From assembly GCA_002483365.1 (NCBI GenBank), contig DLHT01000009.1, positions 78,844 through 142,843 on the forward strand: a stretch of 64,000 bases of DNA, given 5' to 3'. This document shows positions 9,788-18,713 of this stretch, one piece after another. The first letter of the stretch is position 1; each line of letters begins with the position of its first letter. The stretch is from Cellvibrio sp. UBA7661. GTDB lineage: Bacteria > Pseudomonadota > Gammaproteobacteria > Pseudomonadales > Cellvibrionaceae. The notes beneath the pieces are model-generated. The model searched no databases and had not been told where the DNA came from. It saw only the letters and a list, made by a program, of their open reading frames with translations. The position numbers were made by a program, and so were the translations under genes.

Positions 9788-9847
9788 AAAAAAAGCGCCT
9801 TCCTGACAAAGCGATGTCCTAACAAGGCGTTTCCCAAAAAACGCCTT
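9788..9847 (-). promoter_or_regulatory. Possible attenuator-like leader upstream of relA
   Basis: Two alternative hairpins share one segment. Hairpin B pairs AAGGCGTTT (9824-9832) with AAACGCCTT (9839-9847). Hairpin A pairs AAGGCG (9824-9829) with CGCCTT (9796-9801) and is followed on the minus strand by a run of seven T. Read toward relA, B forms first and excludes A. The arrangement is seen directly; any regulatory role is inference, and hairpin A has only six base pairs. Confidence 0.4.
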
Positions 9848-9860
9848 TAAAAAAAAGAAT

Positions 9861-11393
9861 CTATTTAAGCAAAAACAACGCCATAGACTCGACATGACTG
9901 GTATGCGGAAACATATCCAACACTCCTACCGCATCCAGTGAGTATCCAGCTTCCGCCAGCAATGCGGCGTCGCGCGCCAAGGTAGCGGGATTGCAACTCA
10001 CGTAGACAATCCGCTTGGGGGAAAGTTGCTTGCCGGAAACCCAGCGCTGGATACTGCCAATAATATCTTTTGCACCATCGCGGGGCGGATCAAGCAAAAT
10101 AGCATCGATCCCCTGCTCGCTCCCCACCAACCGCTGCAATTGAGTATGGGTCATATTGGCAAGATTGGCGGCAACAAACGCGGCATTGACAATACCAAGC
10201 CGCCCGGCGTTTTCGCGGCCACGCGCCACCATCGACTCCACAGCCTCTATACCAATCACCTCCGCGCACTGTTGTGCGATAGGCAAGGTGAAATTGCCGA
10301 TACCGCAAAACAAATCCAACACTCGCTGTGAGGGCGTAAGCGCAAGTAACTCTAGCGCCTGGGCAACCATCTGCTGGTTGACGAGCGGATTGACCTGTGT
10401 GAAATCCTGCGGGTGAAACGCCAGCTCAAGCGCATTCAGGTCATAAACCAAGCGAGGATCACAAGCTGTGCCATCCAGCTGCGTTAATCCCACATTGCCA
10501 TTGGGTTCCAGCCAGACCTGGCATGCGTATTCACTGGCTAGAACAGCAAGAGAGGCTAGATCGGCTTCGGCCAGTTTTTTGGTGTGTCGCAAAATAATGG
10601 CGCTGGTATTTTTACTGCGCACGAGCTCAACGTGAGTCACGGCTTTATTCCCACGCAAATTACCCAGCCATTGCCGCACAGGTGCCAGCAGCACATTCAA
10701 CTCTGGTGCCAACACCAGGCAGGTTTCTATCGGCGTGATGGTATTACTCTGCAGTTGACGAAAGCCCAAGCTCACACTGCCATCGGCTTCATACCAAACC
10801 CCAAGCCGCGCGCGGCTGCGATACGCAACACTGGCACTGCTGATGGCAGGCAATACGCGTTTGGGCACTACGCCACCCCAATTCTGCAATTGTTGCAGCA
10901 GGCTTTGTTGTTTCATTGCCAATTGGGTTGCGGGGTCAATATGCTGTAATTGGCAACCACCGCAACGAGCATAATGCGCACAAGGAGGCTCCCTGCGCTC
11001 AGCGACCGGCTCCAGAATCTCATCCACACGCGCTTCAATAAAGCGTGAGTGCTCTTCCACCAGGCGCGCCGTAATTCTCTCGCCCGGCAATGCACCACTG
11101 ACAAACAGGGTTTTGCCATCAATGTGCGTCAACCCACGGCCATCGTGACTCCAGCGCTCAATCGTAAATTCGCCCAAGCGCTTGTTAGTTTGAGGCAGCA
11201 CTTTTTCAGCAACACGTGCCGCATTCATACGCGGCGCATCGTCGCGGATATAAACACTTCCTTCTTTCTGGCCCCCCGCCTCTTTTTTAGGACGAGGCTT
11301 TTTACCTAACAGGCTGCCACCACCTTTGGAATTACCTCCCTTGGGAGGCTTTCCATTAGATGAGTTGCCACTTTTGCCATTGCGATTGGACAT
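9861..11393 (-). CDS. rlmD: 23S rRNA (uracil(1939)-C5)-methyltransferase RlmD
   Basis: SAM-dependent methyltransferase that makes m5U1939 in 23S rRNA. A TRAM domain (about 70-130) is followed by the iron-sulfur cysteines CAHYARCGGCQL (near 136-147). The SAM-binding motif VLDLFCGIGNFTLPIA lies near 361, LLDPPRDG is present, and the catalytic cysteine is in VYVSCNPATLARD near 466. The first 45 or so residues are Gly/Lys/Asn/Ser-rich, an addition not found in E. coli RlmD and probably disordered and RNA-contacting. First gene of the rlmD-relA-mazG group. Confidence 0.96.
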   Translation of the reverse strand: MSNRNGKSGNSSNGKPPKGGNSKGGGSLLGKKPRPKKEAGGQKEGSVYIRDDAPRMNAARVAEKVLPQTNKRLGEFTIERWSHDGRGLTHIDGKTLFVSGALPGERITARLVEEHSRFIEARVDEILEPVAERREPPCAHYARCGGCQLQHIDPATQLAMKQQSLLQQLQNWGGVVPKRVLPAISSASVAYRSRARLGVWYEADGSVSLGFRQLQSNTITPIETCLVLAPELNVLLAPVRQWLGNLRGNKAVTHVELVRSKNTSAIILRHTKKLAEADLASLAVLASEYACQVWLEPNGNVGLTQLDGTACDPRLVYDLNALELAFHPQDFTQVNPLVNQQMVAQALELLALTPSQRVLDLFCGIGNFTLPIAQQCAEVIGIEAVESMVARGRENAGRLGIVNAAFVAANLANMTHTQLQRLVGSEQGIDAILLDPPRDGAKDIIGSIQRWVSGKQLSPKRIVYVSCNPATLARDAALLAEAGYSLDAVGVLDMFPHTSHVESMALFLLK

Positions 11394-11479
11394 GGATTAT
11401 TTCCAGTAAAACAAATACTGGCAGTGCATTTTCATATCAAACAATGCACTGCCTTGGGATTTATGGATTGAGCAGGGAG

Positions 11480-12955
11480 TTAGGGATTGAGCTGGGAATC
11501 AATCCACAAATAACGCTCACGCTGCCAGCGAATTAATTCTTTGCTTTCCGCTTCGTAACTGCCTGTACCGCCGTGAGTACCGTGCAGTATCCAGGAAGCA
11601 AAATCAGTAATTGACCAGATGCTGTAATTTTTTGCCTGCACTTTATTCAGCCAGGCCGCGCGCGCTTCGGCATACTGGAAAATGTAATCCAATTTTCCTT
11701 CTGCTTTCAGCGTGTTCCATCGCGCGGTGACTTTCGCCTGGAACGCAGGATCCTGGAACAAACGATTAAACCAGGGTGATGGGCGTATATGCCAACCATA
11801 AACTTTATCGACGTTATCGTATCCGGCATTACCCATCGCCAAATCAAAGTCCCACACAGGGCCAAAGAATAATTTTCCATTGCGTTTTTTATAAAGATAG
11901 AAACTGGCTACTGCACCATCAGGATTTTTGAACAGCTCATTGATCAGGTAGTAATTGATTGCAGAATCCACATCAATGTACGCCGCATAACCCAATTGCT
12001 CGTCAGTAAAATTATTGCCGAATAACGCCGCTTCGGTATCGATAATATATTGGCCGATATATTCGCGCTGCGCGGCCCAATTAGCTTCCAATAAGGTTTC
12101 CGGTGTATCCAAACAAAACGGATTCATACCGTGACTGGAATCAATACAGTAAGTAGTTTCTCTTGCGGTGTTCACGCCATTTACGCAAACAGGATCCCAG
12201 GCTGCACCTTTGCAATAATCTTTGTGCATACGGAAATCCACTTCCATTAAATAACCGCCGGTAATTTTTTCAGCATCAGTATCTGCCGCTTTTAATTCGG
12301 GAATATTCACACGGTCTTTTGCCACACGAATATGTTCAACCAACTGGTACACACCTTGGTAATTTCCATTCAACGTCAATTCAACATATTGGTTGCGGGT
12401 AGTGTATTCCATGCCCGCATGGCGGCTAAACATGAAAGCAATGTCATTGCGCATCAGCGGTTTGTCAGCATAATTGGCGAGCAACACCCAATGTCTGCTA
12501 GAGGGCATGCCCAGCATTTGAGCTGCACTGGTTAGCTTGAGGCGATAAGGTTTTTTTGCCCAATCCCACGTGGAATTACCTCGCCCACGAATCTCCAACG
12601 CGCCTTCCACTTTTGCGCCATCCATGTCAGTAAGTGAAAAGTTACCGTTCAAATAGGTTTCTTTTGAAACAATCGGCGCTGAATTAGCAGTAGTAATATT
12701 CAACGCAGGCAAGGCTTCTACTACGCCCACAGGAAAATCAGCTGGTTTGCTCGAGGCAGCCCAACTGGTACTGGGCGCACTGATGACTGATGAGGATGAA
12801 GATGACAAAACAGATGAAGTTGTTGCAGGTGTTGACGATGCCGCAGCAACAGCCGAGCTATTGTTGGCAGGCTTTGTAGAACTCCCTCCGCCACCACCGC
12901 AAGCTTGCAACGTCATCAACATAAAAACGAGCAAAAAATAATAAGTGATCCTCAT
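11480..12955 (-). CDS. CotH-kinase-family lipoprotein with serine-rich linker
   Basis: Predicted outer-membrane or surface lipoprotein. The signal peptide ends in LQAC, with lipidated Cys19 followed by a glycine run and a roughly 50-residue Ser/Ala/Thr linker. The rest is a CotH-like atypical kinase domain: EIRGRGNSTWDWAKKPYRLKL-type nucleotide-binding segment near 122-142, LLANYADKPLMRND, and the metal-binding DFDLAMGN near 367. In spore formers CotH phosphorylates coat proteins; the substrate here is unknown. The linker style matches secreted Cellvibrio polysaccharide-degrading proteins. It separates cysM from rlmD, which are adjacent in Pseudomonas, so it looks like an insertion. The start is supported by AGGAT upstream. 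Confidence 0.85.
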   Translation of the reverse strand: MRITYYFLLVFMLMTLQACGGGGGSSTKPANNSSAVAAASSTPATTSSVLSSSSSSVISAPSTSWAASSKPADFPVGVVEALPALNITTANSAPIVSKETYLNGNFSLTDMDGAKVEGALEIRGRGNSTWDWAKKPYRLKLTSAAQMLGMPSSRHWVLLANYADKPLMRNDIAFMFSRHAGMEYTTRNQYVELTLNGNYQGVYQLVEHIRVAKDRVNIPELKAADTDAEKITGGYLMEVDFRMHKDYCKGAAWDPVCVNGVNTARETTYCIDSSHGMNPFCLDTPETLLEANWAAQREYIGQYIIDTEAALFGNNFTDEQLGYAAYIDVDSAINYYLINELFKNPDGAVASFYLYKKRNGKLFFGPVWDFDLAMGNAGYDNVDKVYGWHIRPSPWFNRLFQDPAFQAKVTARWNTLKAEGKLDYIFQYAEARAAWLNKVQAKNYSIWSITDFASWILHGTHGGTGSYEAESKELIRWQRERYLWIDSQLNP

Positions 12956-13119
12956 AAAAAATATCCTGATTTGTTATTGTAGATAAAACATATTGAAAAC
13001 TTGCCGATTGGATTTTTGCGACGCAATGACAAACACATAAAGCCAAAAAGCTTTATTGAAAACGATAAAAATGAAAGGCAATTAATTAAATAAAATAGCG
13101 TTAATTAACGATAACAACA

Positions 13120-14007
13120 TTAATTAAACAGCCCTGAGGATAAGTAGCGATCACCCCGGTCACAGATAATCGCAACTATCACCGCATGCTCAACTTGCTG
13201 ACTCAATTCCAAGGCTGCAGCAACAGCACCACCGGAAGATACGCCACAAAAAATTCCCTCTTTGCGCGCAAGTTCACGCATAGTATGTTCAGCTAATGGC
13301 TGCGGCATACTCACAATCCCGTCTACGCGATCGCGCTCATATATTTTAGGTAGATACGCTTCCGGCCAGCGACGTATACCTGGAATTTGCGCACCTTCGG
13401 CTGGCTGTAAGCCAATAATTTGGATGTGCGGATTTTTCTCTTTCAAAAAACGTGAAGTGCCCATGATGGTTCCCGTAGTTCCCATTGAGCTAACGAAATG
13501 GGTAACTAAACCACCGGTTTGCTGCCAAATTTCAGGGCCGGTACTGGTGTAATGTGCGAGTGGATTATCGGGGTTGCCAAATTGGTCGAGTACTTTTCCT
13601 TTGCCTTCGGCCTGCATTTTGAGTGCGAGATCACGCGCGCCTTCCATGCCCGCTTCTTTACTCACCAAAATCAGCTCGGCACCATAAGCTGCCATTGATG
13701 CTTTGCGCTCGGCAGTAGAGTTATCGGGCATGATTAAAATCATACGGTAGCCTTTAATAGCAGCCACCATCGCCAATGCAATGCCGGTGTTACCACTGGT
13801 CGCTTCAATAAGTGTATCGCCAGGTTTGATATCACCACGCAACTCAGCGCGGCTGATCATCGACAGCGCCGGGCGATCTTTAACCGAACCCGCCGGATTA
13901 TTTCCTTCCAACTTTACCAACACAACATTGCTGGTCGCACCAGGCAAGCGTTGCAAACGCACCAGAGGGGTATTGCCAACAAAAGCTTCGATAGTGGGAA
14001 AATCCAT
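13120..14007 (-). CDS. cysM: Cysteine synthase B (O-acetylserine sulfhydrylase B)
   Basis: PLP enzyme that makes cysteine from O-acetylserine with sulfide, or S-sulfocysteine with thiosulfate. The PLP lysine is Lys43 in PAGSVKDRPAL, and the phosphate-binding loop is TSGNTGIAL at 70-78. The substrate loop and the C-terminal GVSSGGAVAA motif are present. The length of 295 residues and the KDRPALSMI context fit CysM rather than CysK. GAGG lies upstream of the ATG. It is divergent from barA/gacS, as in Pseudomonas. Confidence 0.93.
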   Translation of the reverse strand: MDFPTIEAFVGNTPLVRLQRLPGATSNVVLVKLEGNNPAGSVKDRPALSMISRAELRGDIKPGDTLIEATSGNTGIALAMVAAIKGYRMILIMPDNSTAERKASMAAYGAELILVSKEAGMEGARDLALKMQAEGKGKVLDQFGNPDNPLAHYTSTGPEIWQQTGGLVTHFVSSMGTTGTIMGTSRFLKEKNPHIQIIGLQPAEGAQIPGIRRWPEAYLPKIYERDRVDGIVSMPQPLAEHTMRELARKEGIFCGVSSGGAVAAALELSQQVEHAVIVAIICDRGDRYLSSGLFN

Positions 14008-14105
14008 AATGACCTCAGGTTTACAGATATGCTCGACGGTTGCACTGGCGCGCGTGAGGCGGCTATTCTACCTGTGATCTTCGACACTGCGAACACCCAA
14101 GGGCA

Positions 14106-14159
14106 TATGCACAGCAGAAATCCCTACTTATATATGCACAGCAGAAATCCCTACTTATA
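14106..14159. repeat. Perfect 27-bp tandem duplication upstream of barA
   Basis: Two identical head-to-tail 27-bp units, 14106-14132 and 14133-14159, each beginning TATGCACAGCAGAAATCCCT. They lie directly before the barA start at 14174. Because 27 is a multiple of three, the duplication leaves a short open frame, but I see no reason to call it a gene. Confidence 0.95.
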
Positions 14160-14173
14160 AAAGACCATCGCCT

Positions 14174-16972
14174 ATGAACAATAAACGCAGCAGTATTAAA
14201 TCCGATGTCTGGCGTCTGATTTTTATCCCCTCCATCAGCATTATTATTCTGATTGCGATAAGCCTTACCTATTTATGTATTTCACAAATCAATAAATTTA
14301 TCGATTTGCGCGGTAGTGTGCTTGCACAAAAAACTGCACATCTTTTACATAAACCACTCATGGATGGTAATACCGAACTGGTACAACACATCCTCGAGGC
14401 CTCCCTGGAAGAACCTTATATACGTGCAATCCATGCATATTACGCAGATCATGACAAACACTTCCACAGTGGCCCACAGTTTATGGAAACAGAAGATAAA
14501 CGTGAGCCCGACATGCACCAGCCGCTGGAGCGGAAAACCTATCGCACCCTGCGCTTCTCCAACCCATTGGTGAATCTCGACAATAAACAACCGATTGGCT
14601 GGTTAGAAATTGAATTGATGGCTGCGCCTTATATTGTGGTCCGCTATGAAGCGATAGTGCTGACTATTGCATTGACTTTCTTATGTTTGATCATCGGCGC
14701 TTACTTTGCGATTGCACTTTACTATCGCATCACTGATCCGCTGGAACACATTAAAAATGTGGTGCATGCGCTGGCACGTGGCCGGCTGAATGAGCGGGTT
14801 GAACAACAAAATTCCAGTGAATTTTTTGGCCTTGCTGAATCCATTAACACCATGGCGGATTATATGGAAGCCGCACAAGCCGATATGCAATCGCATATTG
14901 ACCATGCCATTGAAGATTTACGTGAGACTCTGGAAACCATTGAAATCCAAAACGTAGAACTGGATTTAGCGCGCAAAGAAGCCCTGGAAGCGAGCCGTGT
15001 AAAATCAGAATTTCTTGCCAATACCAGCCATGAAATCCGTACTCCACTCAACGGTATCTTGGGTTTTATCAACCTCGCCTTAAAAACCGAACTCAATGAA
15101 CAGCAGCGTGAATATTTAGAAACTATCCGCGACTCTGCGCAAAACCTGCTAACCGTTATCAACGGCATTCTCGATTTTTCCAAAATTGAATCCGGCAAAT
15201 TAACACTGGACTATGCACCGCTGCCTGTACGCAGCTGCATTGACGAAGTACTCCACATACTGGCACCCGATGCACATGAAAAACATTTGGAGCTTATTAA
15301 TTATGTCGAGTCAGGTATTCCCAAAAATTTATTAGGCGATGCGCTGCGCTTTAAACAGGTTTTGTCCAATTTGGTGAGTAACGCCATCAAATACAGTAAC
15401 GCTGGCAATGTAGTTATTGATGTCAGTGTGCTGCAGCAACAGGAAACACAAATTACATTAAAAGTATGTGTTAGCGATGAGGGCATAGGGCTCACCCGCG
15501 AAGAACAGGAACAATTATTCAGCCCATTTAACCAAGCCGATTCATCCAACACCCGCGAACATGAAGGCACAGGTTTAGGCTTGGCAATTTGCAAAGGATT
15601 GGTTGAACGTATGCACGGCGAAATAGGCGTTGTCAGTGAACCGGACAAAGGCTCGACATTCTGGTTCACCGCGCGTTTGGGGATCGACAAACGCCAACCT
15701 TCCACCAGCCAACTTGCCAATCTGGAAGACTATCGCATTTTGTTGTGCGGTGAAAATACAGCTTCACTAAAACAAATCGATAATCTACTGCATGAATGGA
15801 AAGGCAATACCCAAAGCATTCCGGCTATTCATGATTGCTTCCCAATTTTGCGCACTGCACGCAATGAGAATAATAATTTTGATTTGCTTATTTTGGACAT
15901 CGCACCCAATGAGCGAAAAATTCCACCGGTATTGCTCAACAATCTTGCCGAACAATTAAACGCTGAATTTAACTGTACGTTGATTGCCTGTTGCACACCT
16001 GCACATCAACGCCTCTTCCGTGCCCACTCAGAACGCTCGCAGGTTCTGTTTATCAACAAACCGATTGCCTACGATGCGCTTTTACAAACACTGGGCAGAC
16101 AATTGGATTTGCATATCAAAGATATGCGCGAGCAAGACGAAGAAGCACTGCGCCCGAGTGTTTCTGTTTTACTGGTTGACGACAACCCTGCCAATTTGCA
16201 GCTCGCCTCAGAGTTATTGCGCGGTCTTAACACACAAGTCGTGCAAGCCAGCAATGGAAAACAGGCAATTGAAGCCTGCAGCACTCAGGAATTTGATGTT
16301 GTGTTTATGGACATTCAAATGCCCGGTATGGATGGTATGGAGGCCACGCGCCATATCCGCGCACAAGAACAAGGCAAGCGCCGCACACCAATCATCGCAC
16401 TGACAGCTCACACCATCACCGAGCAAAAATCTGAACTATTAATTGCCGGCATGGATGATTGTATTAGTAAGCCTGTCAACGAAACCCAGCTGGCGCACAT
16501 CATTAACCGCTGGGCAAGTTTGTCTGGAAAAAAAGAAGTAGTTATCCAAGCCGATGAAAAAACACAGCACCCATTGCGCGACCCTCTGCCAACGGAAGAC
16601 CTCACGGGCTCAGTCGATATTCAACTGTGTTTGAAGCTTGCCAACAATAAACCTGCACTGGCACGCGATATGCTCCGCATGCTCCTGGAAGGATTGGAAG
16701 AAGAAAAACAATTGATTAATTTGGCACTAAAAAATAGCGACTTTAATCAGCTAAGTGAGCTGATCCATAAACTTTATGGGAGCAGTTGCTATTGTGGTGT
16801 ACCCCGCTTAAAACACATCAGCGGCTTGCTGGACAAATTATTCCAAAGCAAACAACACGAACAAGCACGCGATGCGATACCCGCACTTAATCATGCTTTG
16901 GATGATTTGATTAACTGGGGGCGCAATAAAAATATTGATGCATTATTTGGGCTGAAAACTAGCGAAGCCTAA
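14174..16972 (+). CDS. barA: Hybrid sensor histidine kinase BarA/GacS
   Basis: Membrane sensor that activates the UvrY/GacA regulator and, through it, the Csr/Rsm small-RNA pathway. Order: TM1 (about 13-37), periplasmic region, TM2 (about 161-185), HAMP, and a HisKA domain with the phospho-accepting His in FLANTSHEIRTPLN (about 286). Then come an HATPase domain with GTGLGLAI, a degenerate receiver (about 525-640), and an intact receiver (VLLVDDNPAN, phospho-Asp in VVFMDIQMPGMDGME near 712). A C-terminal HPt has its His in LIHKLYGSSCY (about 864). The architecture and the position beside cysM match Pseudomonas gacS. Confidence 0.95.
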   Translation: MNNKRSSIKSDVWRLIFIPSISIIILIAISLTYLCISQINKFIDLRGSVLAQKTAHLLHKPLMDGNTELVQHILEASLEEPYIRAIHAYYADHDKHFHSGPQFMETEDKREPDMHQPLERKTYRTLRFSNPLVNLDNKQPIGWLEIELMAAPYIVVRYEAIVLTIALTFLCLIIGAYFAIALYYRITDPLEHIKNVVHALARGRLNERVEQQNSSEFFGLAESINTMADYMEAAQADMQSHIDHAIEDLRETLETIEIQNVELDLARKEALEASRVKSEFLANTSHEIRTPLNGILGFINLALKTELNEQQREYLETIRDSAQNLLTVINGILDFSKIESGKLTLDYAPLPVRSCIDEVLHILAPDAHEKHLELINYVESGIPKNLLGDALRFKQVLSNLVSNAIKYSNAGNVVIDVSVLQQQETQITLKVCVSDEGIGLTREEQEQLFSPFNQADSSNTREHEGTGLGLAICKGLVERMHGEIGVVSEPDKGSTFWFTARLGIDKRQPSTSQLANLEDYRILLCGENTASLKQIDNLLHEWKGNTQSIPAIHDCFPILRTARNENNNFDLLILDIAPNERKIPPVLLNNLAEQLNAEFNCTLIACCTPAHQRLFRAHSERSQVLFINKPIAYDALLQTLGRQLDLHIKDMREQDEEALRPSVSVLLVDDNPANLQLASELLRGLNTQVVQASNGKQAIEACSTQEFDVVFMDIQMPGMDGMEATRHIRAQEQGKRRTPIIALTAHTITEQKSELLIAGMDDCISKPVNETQLAHIINRWASLSGKKEVVIQADEKTQHPLRDPLPTEDLTGSVDIQLCLKLANNKPALARDMLRMLLEGLEEEKQLINLALKNSDFNQLSELIHKLYGSSCYCGVPRLKHISGLLDKLFQSKQHEQARDAIPALNHALDDLINWGRNKNIDALFGLKTSEA

Positions 16973-16990
16973 TGAGGCTTGCGCTTTGGC

Positions 16991-17704
16991 CTAGTCTTGC
17001 GCTTTGGCTTGAACAAATAATTCACGGCTATTGAGCGGGCGGCTACCCAATAATGGCTTTAGCATCCGGCGCGCTAATTGTTTAGCAGCAAGACGCGTTG
17101 CCGGATCAGAATAATCCCCTGCAGCAATTGCAAGCAACCATTCACCCTTCAGCAAAAACTGTTCAGGAATATCCGGAGCAGCACTAAAAAATCCTTCCTG
17201 TATATGACACTCATACCACCCTTGTGGCTGGATTTCACAATCGTTGCGAGCATCTTGCGTAAAATCGACTGCGTAACCCAACTCAGCTAATAACCGAAAT
17301 TCAAACTCACGCAATAATGGTTCAATATCTTGTTGGCGCTGCAACGCAATCAGGCTTTGTTCATACGCAAAATAAAGACCATTATGTCGATCCATTTCGG
17401 GCAACAAACGTACCAGCAATTCATTAAGATAAAAACCTGAGTAAAGGTAGTTGGCAGTCAACAACAAAAAATGATTATCAGATTCAAAACTGGTGAGCAG
17501 TTTCATATCGGTCTTGCCTTGCCAGCAAACTAATAAACGGCTGAAGGGATTTAGCAATTGACGCTTCGGTGTTTTATTTTTCCGTACTCCGCGCGCCACT
17601 GCGGTCACGCGCCCGTAGTCGGGCGTAAGGAAATCGATCAGTAAACTGGTATCGCGGTAGGGGCGCGTATGCAAAATATAAGCTGGTTGCAAATCAACGC
17701 GCAT
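16991..17704 (-). CDS. recO: DNA repair protein RecO
   Basis: RecF-pathway mediator that helps load RecA onto SSB-coated DNA. The N-terminal OB-fold is visible (PAYILHTRPYRDTSLLIDFL, then GRVTAVARGVRK), followed by the helical C-terminal domain. At 237 residues the length is normal. It lies 12 bp after era, as the last gene of the lepA-lepB-rnc-era-recO group. In many relatives pdxJ follows recO; here the next gene is barA in convergent orientation and pdxJ is absent. Confidence 0.95.
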   Translation of the reverse strand: MRVDLQPAYILHTRPYRDTSLLIDFLTPDYGRVTAVARGVRKNKTPKRQLLNPFSRLLVCWQGKTDMKLLTSFESDNHFLLLTANYLYSGFYLNELLVRLLPEMDRHNGLYFAYEQSLIALQRQQDIEPLLREFEFRLLAELGYAVDFTQDARNDCEIQPQGWYECHIQEGFFSAAPDIPEQFLLKGEWLLAIAAGDYSDPATRLAAKQLARRMLKPLLGSRPLNSRELFVQAKAQD

Positions 17705-17716
17705 GATTGATGTGGA

Positions 17717-18655
17717 TTAGAAGTCGTTATAGCCAAGACTGCGTAAAGCGCGCTCATCGTCTGACCAGCCCGATTTTACTTTCACCCACAGCTTTAGCAT
17801 TACTTTGTTATCAAATAATTTTTCCATATCTATACGCGCTTCCGTCCCTATCAATTTTATTCGCGCGCCTTTATCGCCAATCAGTATTTTTTTCTGCCCA
17901 TCGCGCTCAACTAAAATCAATGCCGAAATATTCAATAGGTGCCCTTCCTGGGAAAACTCTTCAATTTCCACTGCCATTTCATAAGGTAATTCATCACCTA
18001 GCTGACGAGTAATTTTTTCGCGGACAATTTCAGCGGCCATAAAACGCGAGCTACGGTCAGTAATCTGGTCTTCGGGATACATATGTATTCCCTCTGGCAA
18101 ACGCTCAATAATCAGTTGCTCCAAACGCTCCAGGTTACTGTTACGCAACGCCGATATTGGGACGATTTCTGCCACATTTAATTTTTCTGCCAAGTGTTGT
18201 AAGTGCGGCAATAATGTTTCTTTATCTTCAATCTGGTCGACTTTATTAACAGCCAAAATGACAGGACACCGAATGTGCTGCAACTTTTCGGCTACTGCTT
18301 CATCCTCTTCAGTCCAAATAAAACGATCAACCACGAACACTACAACATCAACATCTTTCATCGCCGACGTTGCCGCACGATTCATATAGCGATTAATCGC
18401 TTTTTGTTGCCCCAGATGCATTCCGGGAGTATCAACAAAAATAATCTGTACATCACCTTCCGTTTTAATGCCTACAACCGCATTGCGCGTTGTTTGCGGC
18501 TTGCGTGAAGTGATACTGATTTTTTGCCCAAGCAGATGATTGAGCAAAGTCGATTTACCCACATTCGGACGACCAACAATTGCAACATAACCACAGCGGT
18601 TGTCACCGGTACCAGACTGATGTGTTTCTGAATCAAATGTCATAACTGTATTCAA
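17717..18655 (-). CDS. era: GTPase Era, 30S ribosomal subunit maturation
   Basis: Essential GTPase that binds the 3' end of 16S rRNA during 30S assembly. The G motifs are visible: GRPNVGKST (G1, near 28-36), DTPGMH (G3), NKVDQIED (G4) and the SALRNSN region (G5). The C-terminal KH domain contains KKILIGDKGARIKLIG. The open frame starts at TTG (18655); the in-frame ATG at 18643 (MTFDSETHQ) is the more likely start. It is located between rnc and recO, as usual. Confidence 0.96.
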   Translation of the reverse strand: MNTVMTFDSETHQSGTGDNRCGYVAIVGRPNVGKSTLLNHLLGQKISITSRKPQTTRNAVVGIKTEGDVQIIFVDTPGMHLGQQKAINRYMNRAATSAMKDVDVVVFVVDRFIWTEEDEAVAEKLQHIRCPVILAVNKVDQIEDKETLLPHLQHLAEKLNVAEIVPISALRNSNLERLEQLIIERLPEGIHMYPEDQITDRSSRFMAAEIVREKITRQLGDELPYEMAVEIEEFSQEGHLLNISALILVERDGQKKILIGDKGARIKLIGTEARIDMEKLFDNKVMLKLWVKVKSGWSDDERALRSLGYNDF

Positions 18656-18713
18656 TGGAAGTGGACTATTAAAAGTCGGTATGGAAAATCAAAAAATGAA
18701 GCGAAAATCTGAA

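Noticed and set aside
9824..9847. Hairpin before relA considered as a plain rlmD terminator
   Set aside because: No T-run follows this hairpin on the minus strand; only the alternative, overlapping hairpin has one.
14106..14160. Repeats before barA considered as a CRISPR-like array or a small peptide gene
   Set aside because: The two copies abut without spacers, and the frame through them is a by-product of a 27-bp duplication with no ribosome-binding site.
16978..17008. 13-bp direct repeat at the barA-recO junction considered as an attachment site
   Set aside because: The second copy lies inside the recO coding end and there is no integrase or element between the copies.
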